A stretch of DNA of 13,894 nt from Bacteroidales bacterium (GTDB lineage: Bacteria; Bacteroidota; Bacteroidia; Bacteroidales; UBA932), in the NCBI GenBank assembly GCA_024689525.1, contig JAILDI010000157.1:1-13894 (forward strand), in the 5' to 3' direction. The position numbers and the translations under genes were made by a program. This document shows, piece after piece, positions 6,808-12,850 of this stretch. How positions within the stretch are numbered: position 1 is the stretch's first letter; each line of letters starts with the position of its first letter. The notes beneath the pieces were generated by a model. The model saw only the letters and a list, made by a program, of their open reading frames with translations, was not told the origin of the DNA and searched no databases.

Positions 6808-8104
6808 CGACCTTCACTTTCAGGAACACTTTGTCGCCGCGGCGGGGGTGGAGACGCTCGCCGGGAGTCATCGACGGGTTGTCGTTCACGCGGTCCTCGG
6901 GCATACCGTCCAGGGGTACCGCAACCGAGCAGGGAACGCCCTGGGGGCATACGTCGGCAGGCTTCAGATCCACCCGCATATCATCGACACACATCTCCAG
7001 GATGCCGGTGGTGTGGCCGATGAACATAATGGTGTCGCCCTTGTGCAGTGGCGCGGCCTCCACCTTGATTTCTGCTACGCCGATGCGGTCGAACCAGTTG
7101 GTCACTTTGCCGATGTACTGCTTCGTGTATGTGGCCTGGCTGCCGTATACGGCGCTCCATTCGCCAAGGCGGGCGCCCAGGTAATACCCGTCCCAGAAGC
7201 CGCGGTTGAACACTTCCGCCAGCCGCTCCTTCAAACTCAAGGCCAACTCCGGCGTATATGTACCGTCGGCAACGGCGTCCGCAGCCTCGCGGTAGCATTG
7301 GGAGCAAACCTTAACATAATCGGCACTGCGCGCGCGTCCTTCTATCTTGAACACCTGCACGCCGGCGTCGATGATGCGGTCCATAAACTCTACGGTGCAG
7401 AGGTCTTTGGGCGACATCAGATACTTGTTGTCGACGTGTATTTCGTTGCCGGTTTCGTAGTCCGTAACCAGATATCCCCGGCGGCAGACCTGCATGCAGG
7501 CGCCGCGGTTGGCGCTTTCCCCGTACGCGGCCAGCGACAGGTAGCATTTCCCGGAAATGGCCATACAGAAGGCTCCGTGGGCGAACATCTCGATGCGGAC
7601 GAGCCGACCGGACGGGCCGCAAATCCGCTCCCGCACGATGGCCTCGTGAATCTCCTTCACCTGCTCCAGCTTAAGTTCCCGCGCCAGCACCACCACATCG
7701 GCCCACTGGCTGTAAAAGCGCAGCGCCTCCACGTTGGATATGCTCAGCTGAGTGGAAATATGCACTTCCAGGCCGATGGAGCGGGCATACAGGATAACCG
7801 CCATGTCGGAGGCGATAATCGCGTCCACACCGCACTCGCGAGCCAGATCCAGCACGCGCCTAGCCGCCTCCAGGTCCTCCCCGTACAGGGTGATGTTCAG
7901 CGTAAGGTATGCTTTCACGCCATAAGCGCGGCAGATGCGCATTACCTCCGGCAGATCATCGGCACTGAAATTATTGGCGCTGTGCGAGCGCATATTCAGA
8001 TGGCCGATGCCGAAGTACACGCTGTTCGCCCCGCCCTCGACGGCGGCCAGAAGGCATTCCAGGTTCCCCGCAGGGGCCATTATTTCAAGCTCGTCGCGTC
8101 TCAT
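6791..8104 (-). CDS. U32 peptidase-family protein, YegQ/TrhP-like (probable tRNA hydroxylation factor)
   Basis: A 437-aa U32-family protein. The N-terminus has ELEIMAPAGN and SVYFG (28-32), as in the TIM-barrel U32 domain. The family signature is nearly complete: E172-x-F174-x2-G177-A-F-C180-x4-G185-x-C187-x-L-S190. Further cysteines C203 and C207 (NRGACMQVCRR) make a four-Cys set like those that hold a 4Fe-4S cluster in UbiU/UbiV. Length and the segment after the Cys set fit YegQ/TrhP, which in E. coli and Bacillus is needed for 5-hydroxylation of tRNA wobble uridine (ho5U34); U32 relatives also include RlhA (23S rRNA) and UbiU/V. 'Peptidase' is probably a misnomer. Start and stop overlap both neighbours: ATGA with the prenyl synthase gene upstream and 17 bp with recO downstream. 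The subfamily is inferred and the family is secure. Confidence 0.85.
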   Translation of the reverse strand: MRRDELEIMAPAGNLECLLAAVEGGANSVYFGIGHLNMRSHSANNFSADDLPEVMRICRAYGVKAYLTLNITLYGEDLEAARRVLDLARECGVDAIIASDMAVILYARSIGLEVHISTQLSISNVEALRFYSQWADVVVLARELKLEQVKEIHEAIVRERICGPSGRLVRIEMFAHGAFCMAISGKCYLSLAAYGESANRGACMQVCRRGYLVTDYETGNEIHVDNKYLMSPKDLCTVEFMDRIIDAGVQVFKIEGRARSADYVKVCSQCYREAADAVADGTYTPELALSLKERLAEVFNRGFWDGYYLGARLGEWSAVYGSQATYTKQYIGKVTNWFDRIGVAEIKVEAAPLHKGDTIMFIGHTTGILEMCVDDMRVDLKPADVCPQGVPCSVAVPLDGMPEDRVNDNPSMTPGERLHPRRGDKVFLKVKVDGRVH

Positions 8105-9042
8105 TTGGTGCGTCCCGTAAGGCTGTGTGCGAACTTCTCCAGCATCGCCTCCCCGGGCACGAAGGACAGAGCCTTTGCCGTGAGGGCGTCAATCTCCGCC
8201 AGGGCCTCCGAGGCCACATCGACACTGGCATAAATCCCTTTCACAAGGTCGATTTTTTCTTGTGCCGGGGCCGATGACTGAAGGGCCGATGTAATCTCCG
8301 ATGCGCCCTTTTCGTAAGCCTTCACCGTGAGCCAGCTCTTCTTGCAGTTGAGGATGTCTCCGCCGATGGGCTTGCCGAAGACGGCCTGGTCGCCATAGGC
8401 GTCCAGATAGTCGTCGGCCACCTGGAAGGCGAGACCGAGGTTGTAGCCGTAGTCATAGAGCGCCTGCTGCGTTGCGGCATCGGCCCCTCCGATAATTGCG
8501 CCCATTTTGGCCGCGCAGGCCAGCAGGACGGCTGTTTTGAGGCCGATCATCTGCATATATTCGTCCATCGGCACAATGTCCACCTTCTCGAAGTCCATAT
8601 CCATCTGCTGGCCGTCGCACACCTGCGCCGCAGTTACGGAGAACAGGTCCAGAACCTCCGGGAGCACTTCCCTGGGGGCCTGGGCGATGCGTTTGTACGA
8701 GTCGATGCACATTACGTCGCCGGAAAGGATGGCCGTGTCCGGGCTCCACTTCTTCCACACTGTGTCGCATCCGCGCCTGAGCGGGGAGCGGTCCATAATG
8801 TCGTCGTGGATGAGCGTGAAGGTGTGGAATACCTCCAGCCCCGCTGCGGGCCCAAGAATGCCCTGCGTGAAACCCTCCTTGAACATACTGTAGGCCATAA
8901 GACACAGCTTGGGGCGGATTCTCTTGCCCCCGATGGCTATCATATAGCGAAGGGGATCGTACAGCCCCGCGGGTTCCGCGGTGAATTCAATGTTGCCGAA
9001 AAGGTCCTTTACGGCCTTGTCGATGGCTTGCTCGGATATCAT
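8101..9042 (-). CDS. Trans-isoprenyl diphosphate synthase (polyprenyl synthetase family)
   Basis: A 313-aa all-helical prenyltransferase that adds isopentenyl diphosphate to allylic diphosphates in the cytoplasm. Seen: GGKRIRP (38-44, diphosphate binding), first Asp-rich motif D80-D-I-M-D84 followed by RSPLRRG, K169-T, and second Asp-rich motif FQVADDYLD (206-214) with GDQAVFGKPIGGD after it. Phe at the fifth position before the first Asp-rich motif (VFHTFTLIHDD) suggests a short product such as farnesyl or geranylgeranyl diphosphate rather than a long quinone tail; this is inference. The start overlaps the rdgB stop (ATGA) and the stop overlaps the U32 start (ATGA), so it is embedded in a coupled operon. 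Dxs at the left of the window supplies the same pathway from a separate unit. Confidence 0.9.
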   Translation of the reverse strand: MISEQAIDKAVKDLFGNIEFTAEPAGLYDPLRYMIAIGGKRIRPKLCLMAYSMFKEGFTQGILGPAAGLEVFHTFTLIHDDIMDRSPLRRGCDTVWKKWSPDTAILSGDVMCIDSYKRIAQAPREVLPEVLDLFSVTAAQVCDGQQMDMDFEKVDIVPMDEYMQMIGLKTAVLLACAAKMGAIIGGADAATQQALYDYGYNLGLAFQVADDYLDAYGDQAVFGKPIGGDILNCKKSWLTVKAYEKGASEITSALQSSAPAQEKIDLVKGIYASVDVASEALAEIDALTAKALSFVPGEAMLEKFAHSLTGRTK

Positions 9043-9662
9043 AGTGATTTAAGGAATTCTGCCATTGCGCGCAGGGATTTGCCCCTGTGGGAAATAGCGT
9101 TTTTCTGCTCTTTGGTGAGTTCTGCGGCGGTTACTTCGCAGCCGTCCGGAATGAATACGGGATCGTAGCCGAATCCGCCGTTGCCGTGGCGCTCGCGGGC
9201 GATGCGCCCTTCCATAATGCCGTCGAAAAAGTGCTTTACGCCGTTCAGGATAAGCGTCACGGAAGTGCGGAAGCGCGCTTTGCGCGTTGCGTGGGGGGTC
9301 GACAATCCATATTCGCGCATAATCGACGCTTCGAATTCCCTCCGCTCCATTTCCTTGAGCAATTTGTCGATGTTTGCTGCGGGATTCGCCGGCTCGCCGG
9401 CGTATCGGGCGGTATGGACTCCGGGAGCACCGCCGAGGATTTCCACCTCGAGGCCGGTGTCATCGGCAAAACAGTCTTTTCCGCATTTCTCGAATATGTA
9501 TTGTGCCTTCTGGAGGGAGTTCGCCCTCAAGGTGTCTCCGTCTTCAGGTATGTCTTCTTTGATGCCGGCCTGGGCAGCCGTGAGTATTTCGTATTTGTCG
9601 CCCAGTATATTTGAGGCCTCCGACACTTTGCCGGGGTTGGCCGTTGCAAAAACCAGTTTCAT
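9039..9662 (-). CDS. rdgB: Non-canonical purine NTP pyrophosphatase, RdgB/HAM1 family (dITP/XTP)
   Basis: A cytoplasmic house-cleaning enzyme that hydrolyses dITP, ITP and XTP to monophosphates, keeping deaminated purines out of DNA and RNA. The ATG at 9660-9662 gives 207 aa beginning MKLVFATANPGK, the family's N-terminal substrate-binding motif; an in-frame extension to 9845 runs back through the promoter region and is not part of the gene. Other motifs: CFADDTGLEVE (64-74, catalytic Asp), GGAPGVHTARYAGE (77-90), GFGYDPVF (163-170) and SHRGKSLRAM (191-200). Compared with E. coli RdgB there are about 14 extra residues around 107-122, before KARFRT. First gene of a four-gene overlapping operon with prenyl synthase, U32 and recO; its stop overlaps the next start by ATGA. 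Confidence 0.94.
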   Translation of the reverse strand: MKLVFATANPGKVSEASNILGDKYEILTAAQAGIKEDIPEDGDTLRANSLQKAQYIFEKCGKDCFADDTGLEVEILGGAPGVHTARYAGEPANPAANIDKLLKEMERREFEASIMREYGLSTPHATRKARFRTSVTLILNGVKHFFDGIMEGRIARERHGNGGFGYDPVFIPDGCEVTAAELTKEQKNAISHRGKSLRAMAEFLKSL

Positions 9663-9689
9663 AACAGATTGATATAGTTTTTCCGGGGG

Positions 9690-9697
9690 CAAAGATA
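9690..9697 (-). promoter_or_regulatory. -7 promoter element of the rdgB operon
   Basis: On the minus strand this reads TATCTTTG, an exact match to the Bacteroidota -7 consensus TAnnTTTG, 27 bases before the rdgB ATG. No clear -33 TTTG is present at the usual spacing. It faces away from an identical element at 9711-9718 on the plus strand, making a divergent promoter pair. Confidence 0.65.
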
Positions 9698-9710
9698 GAG
9701 ATTTTTTCAT

Positions 9711-9718
9711 TATCTTTG
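9711..9718 (+). promoter_or_regulatory. -7 promoter element of the S41 protease gene
   Basis: TATCTTTG, an exact TAnnTTTG match, 49 bases upstream of the ATG at 9768. Transcription would begin near 9725, after the in-frame ATG at 9723, which supports 9768 as the start. It forms a perfect 8-bp inverted repeat with the rdgB element at 9690-9697. Confidence 0.65.
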
Positions 9719-9767
9719 TCCATTGGTACAGACTTTGCGCGTCGTTGGTGCCGTTATTTTCAGTATT

Positions 9768-11405
9768 ATGGTAAAGAGTTTCAAGCATATCCTGGCCCTT
9801 GCGGCGGCCATCAGCATTGCCGTATCGGCATCGGCCCAATCCCATAGTTACACATTAGGCAAGTGGACGGAAATCCAGAATGCCATCCTCAAGGAACTCA
9901 ACCGTTCGTACGTGGACTCGCTGGAGGTGAGCCGCATCGAGCGGGCGGGCATCGACGCTATGCTGGAGGCCCTGGACCCGTATACGGTGTACGTTCCGGA
10001 AGAGGAACAGGAGGATTTCCAGATGATGCTTTCCGGCTCGTACGGCGGCATCGGCGCAATCATCTACAAGCCCGATGTGGACGGGAATGTGGTGATTAAC
10101 GAGCCTTATGCCGGCTCTCCCGCCGTAAAGGCAGGCCTGCAGTGCGGCGACGAGATTGTGAGCATCGATGGGGAATCGACCCACGGGCTCACCAGCTCGC
10201 AGAGCAGTGAGAAAATGCGCGGCAAGCCCGGCACCACGGTGCTCTTCCGCGTTAAGAAACTCCGCGCCGGCGAATACTGGCAGGCGGGCGAAGTGATTGC
10301 CGTCCCCGTGGTCCGCGAGCGGATTGTGCTCCCTTCAATCCCTTATTCCGGAATGCTGGACGATGAAACCGGCTATATCCTTGTCGAGAAATTCACGGAG
10401 GGCGTGGCACAGACGATGAGGGACTGCGCCAGGTCGCTCAAGAAGAAGGGGATGAAGCGCCTGGTCATCGACCTTAGAGGAAATGGCGGCGGCCTTCTCA
10501 GCGAGGCCGTAAATATGGTGGGCCTGTTCGTCCCCCGCGGCTCGGTGGTGGTTACGTCAAAGGGGCGCACGGCATCGTCCAACAGCACTTACCGCACTTC
10601 CAATGAGCCCTTCGACGTGAATCTGCCGCTCATCGTGATGGTGGATTCAGGCACGGCATCGGCCTCTGAGATTGTTTCCGGAGCGCTGCAGGATTACGAC
10701 AGGGCTACGGTTATCGGCACTCGAACTTATGGCAAGGGCCTGGTGCAGAGCATCCGTTCGCTGCCCTATGACGGCCAGCTCAAGCTCACTACTGCCAAAT
10801 ACTACACTCCCTCCGGCCGCTGCGTGCAGGCCATCGACTATTCCCACCGCAATGAAGACGGCTCCGTGGGACATATCCCGGAGGAACTCACCCACACATT
10901 CAAGACAACCCACGGCCGCACGGTGCGCGACGGCGGCGGAATTACGCCGGACCACATCGTCCAGCCCCGCAAATACAGCCGCATCACTTATTCCATCGTT
11001 TTGAGCGGCATAGTGGAGGAGTATGTGCTGGATTATGTCCGCAAGCACGAGAGCATCCCCGCCCTGGAAAGCTTCCACTTCACGGAGTACGACGATTTCG
11101 TGAAATTCGCCTCCGGCAAGGAGTTCGACTACCGCACATCGTCCCGTACCGCCGTGGATGAGCTCCGCGAGGCCCTGGCCGATGAAGGCCTGAGCGAGGC
11201 GGCATCGGCCCAGCTCGCCGCCCTGGAGTCCGCGCTGAACATCTCCAAGGAGGATTACCTCCGCCTGAAGAAGGAGGAGATCGTCCCGTTCATCGAGGAG
11301 GAAATCGCCGTGCGCTACTACTACCAGGAAGCCGGCTACGCCATCCGCCTCCGCTACGACACCCAGCTCCAGACCGCCCTCACGCTCCCGCCTATAAGCT
11401 GGTAG
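9768..11405 (+). CDS. Secreted S41-family C-terminal processing protease (CtpA/Prc type)
   Basis: A 545-aa serine protease acting in the periplasm or at the envelope. The start at 9768 gives a clean signal peptide, MVKSFKHILALAAAISIAVS with cleavage probably after ASA (21-23). An earlier in-frame ATG at 9723 would bury it and precedes the predicted transcription start. A helical N-terminal segment with LDPYTVYVPEEE (69-80) is followed by a PDZ domain (about 85-165: GSYGGIGAII, GSPAVKAGLQCGDEIVSIDG). The S41 catalytic core has RGNGGGLLSEAV (237-248), the nucleophile S298 in GTASASE, general base K323 in TYGKG and Q327; the 25-residue Ser-Lys spacing equals that of CtpB and Prc. About 150 further residues at the C-terminus are helical and charged, a usual Bacteroidota extension. 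Divergent from the rdgB operon and convergent with the TolC-family gene across a 108-bp element. Substrates are unknown; tail-clipping of envelope proteins is the family role. Confidence 0.93.
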   Translation: MVKSFKHILALAAAISIAVSASAQSHSYTLGKWTEIQNAILKELNRSYVDSLEVSRIERAGIDAMLEALDPYTVYVPEEEQEDFQMMLSGSYGGIGAIIYKPDVDGNVVINEPYAGSPAVKAGLQCGDEIVSIDGESTHGLTSSQSSEKMRGKPGTTVLFRVKKLRAGEYWQAGEVIAVPVVRERIVLPSIPYSGMLDDETGYILVEKFTEGVAQTMRDCARSLKKKGMKRLVIDLRGNGGGLLSEAVNMVGLFVPRGSVVVTSKGRTASSNSTYRTSNEPFDVNLPLIVMVDSGTASASEIVSGALQDYDRATVIGTRTYGKGLVQSIRSLPYDGQLKLTTAKYYTPSGRCVQAIDYSHRNEDGSVGHIPEELTHTFKTTHGRTVRDGGGITPDHIVQPRKYSRITYSIVLSGIVEEYVLDYVRKHESIPALESFHFTEYDDFVKFASGKEFDYRTSSRTAVDELREALADEGLSEAASAQLAALESALNISKEDYLRLKKEEIVPFIEEEIAVRYYYQEAGYAIRLRYDTQLQTALTLPPISW

Positions 11406-11410
11406 CCCCA

Positions 11411-11518
11411 GTGGCGGCTAAATGCCTGATAATCAGCGATTAGCTATGCGTTCCCCTGGTGCGTTTTCACCAGGGGATCTGCGCTTAATGTACTGTGGCA
11501 CAGAATGTTAGCCGCCAC
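11411..11518. repeat. REPIN-like 108-bp palindromic element, copy 3 (away from the RAYT)
   Basis: Starts GTGGCG five bases after the S41 protease stop and ends CGCCAC six bases before the stop of the convergent TolC gene. Central stem CCCCTGGTG/CACCAGGGG at 11453-11461 and 11468-11476, loop cgtttt, extended by a T-A pair; the extended stem is exactly 41 bases from each end. Left-half palindrome CTGATAATCAG (11426-11436). The right half has a different but still perfect palindrome, CTGTGGCACAG (11493-11503), both centred 21 bases from their ends. Same orientation as copy 2, about 5.4 kb from the RAYT. Confidence 0.87.
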
Positions 11519-11524
11519 GCGGTG

Positions 11525-12844
11525 CTACAGCGAAATCTCTTCGCCGCGGTAGAACTGGAGGATGCGGGTCTGGAAGACGTACTCGTAGGTGGCCTGGACA
11601 AGGTCCGAGCGGGTTTTCATGAGCTGGTTGCGGGATTCGTTGAATTCCGTGATGGTGGCGCGGCCGTTTTCGTATTTGGCCTGCACCAGGCGGAAGGCGT
11701 CTTCCGCGGCGGAGCACGCGATGGAAGAGGCGTTGTACTTGGCCTGGGCGGCCACGGCGTTGTTCCACGCCTGCTGGATTTCCTTGTACAGGGACTGCTT
11801 CACCGAAGCCAGCTGGATGTTCTGCCGCAGAATGTCCAGTTCTGCGCTGCGTATGCTGTTGCGCGTTTCAAAACGGTTGAAGATGGGTATCGAAAGCGAC
11901 AACCCGATATACTGTGAAAAGTTGTTGGACAGCTGGTCCCAGAATCCGGTGTTGGTTCCGCCCTTCAGCGAATAGTAGTTGGAGCCAATCCCACCACTAA
12001 GCGACAGCGAGGGATACAGCGAGCTGCGTGCGATCCGCAGTTGCTGCTGCGAGCCCTCCAGGCGCAGTTCCTCAGCCTTAACGCCGGGGCGCATACCCAC
12101 GGCATCGGCATAGATGTCGTCCACGGAAGGGAGGAGGATATCCCCCGCCTCAACCTCGGGACGCACAATGTGGAACGCGGGGTCCAGCGGCAGTTCCAGC
12201 AGTTGGCACAGGTCCAGCATGCCAACCAGCAGGTTGTTCTCCGCCTGCGTCAGGGTAACCAGACTCTGCGCATAGGAGGCCTTCTGCTGGGACACTTCCG
12301 CGGCCGATGCCATTCCGGTGGCCATCAACGACTCCAGGCGAACCACCTGGGCCGAGTCGATGGCAATCTGCTGCCGAGCCACGTCCAAAATCTCGTAATC
12401 ATACAACACCTGCACGTACGCCTGCGCCACGGAAATGCGGATATCGTCCCTTGTCTTCTCCAGATCGGCCGTAGCCGCCTCCAGATTCAGTCGGGACATT
12501 TCGATCCTGGCCGGCGTGGCCAGCCCGTCGAACAGATTCATTCCGGCGCCGATAGAGAAACTGGTCGATGTCGTATTCGACGACACATAAGTATTGTCGG
12601 CCGACAGACCGCGACCGAACGACAGATTCTCCGAGGCCGATGCGCTCACGCTGGGCAGCCAGGAGTACTGCGCCGTGTTCCGGTCCAACTCGCGCTGCTC
12701 CACGCCCGCCTCCTGCGAGCGTACGGTGAGGTTGTGCCCCATCGCCCACTCCATACATTCGGCCAGGTCCCAGGGATGGGAGAAGTCCGGCAGGGAGTCC
12801 ACGGGCGCCTGCACCAGGGCCAAAGCAATTAACAGACTCTTCAT
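11525..12844 (-). CDS. TolC-family outer-membrane efflux protein
   Basis: A 439-aa outer-membrane factor that forms the exit duct of a tripartite efflux or type I secretion system. A short signal peptide (MKSLLIALALVQA) is followed by two OEP repeats. The first opens with DLAECMEWAMGHNLTVRSQE (27-46), with LPSVSASASENLSFGRG leading to the first strands. The second opens with DDIYADAVGMRPGVKAEEL and has SSLYPSLSLSGGIGSNY and LSLSIPIFNRFETRN before the closing long helices. The amphipathic, Ala/Gln-rich coiled-coil stretches are typical. It starts 6 bases after the adaptor stop, so the two are cotranscribed. The stop faces the S41 protease gene across the third 108-bp element. No acylated Cys is seen near the N-terminus, so it is not a lipoprotein. 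Confidence 0.92.
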   Translation of the reverse strand: MKSLLIALALVQAPVDSLPDFSHPWDLAECMEWAMGHNLTVRSQEAGVEQRELDRNTAQYSWLPSVSASASENLSFGRGLSADNTYVSSNTTSTSFSIGAGMNLFDGLATPARIEMSRLNLEAATADLEKTRDDIRISVAQAYVQVLYDYEILDVARQQIAIDSAQVVRLESLMATGMASAAEVSQQKASYAQSLVTLTQAENNLLVGMLDLCQLLELPLDPAFHIVRPEVEAGDILLPSVDDIYADAVGMRPGVKAEELRLEGSQQQLRIARSSLYPSLSLSGGIGSNYYSLKGGTNTGFWDQLSNNFSQYIGLSLSIPIFNRFETRNSIRSAELDILRQNIQLASVKQSLYKEIQQAWNNAVAAQAKYNASSIACSAAEDAFRLVQAKYENGRATITEFNESRNQLMKTRSDLVQATYEYVFQTRILQFYRGEEISL

Positions 12845-12850
12845 CGCGGC

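Noticed and set aside
6623..8233. 536-codon open frame on the plus strand
   Set aside because: It spans recO, the U32 gene and the start of the prenyl synthase gene on the opposite strand. It has no family features and crosses three real gene boundaries, so it is a shadow frame.
9723..9767. Earlier start for the S41 protease at 9723
   Set aside because: It would place 15 residues before the signal peptide and lies before the transcription start predicted from the -7 element at 9711-9718.
9663..9845. N-terminal extension of RdgB up to 9845
   Set aside because: It would run through the divergent promoter and into the S41 signal peptide region. The family motif ATANPGK begins right after the ATG at 9662.
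4809..11518. The three repeats as a CRISPR array or as riboswitches
   Set aside because: There are only three copies, kilobases apart, with no spacer periodicity and no cas genes. The positions at gene 3' ends and the symmetric design do not fit a riboswitch.
12041..12832. 263-codon plus-strand frame opposite the TolC-family gene
   Set aside because: It is a His/Arg/Gly-rich translation with no domain, fully antisense to a clear TolC homologue.
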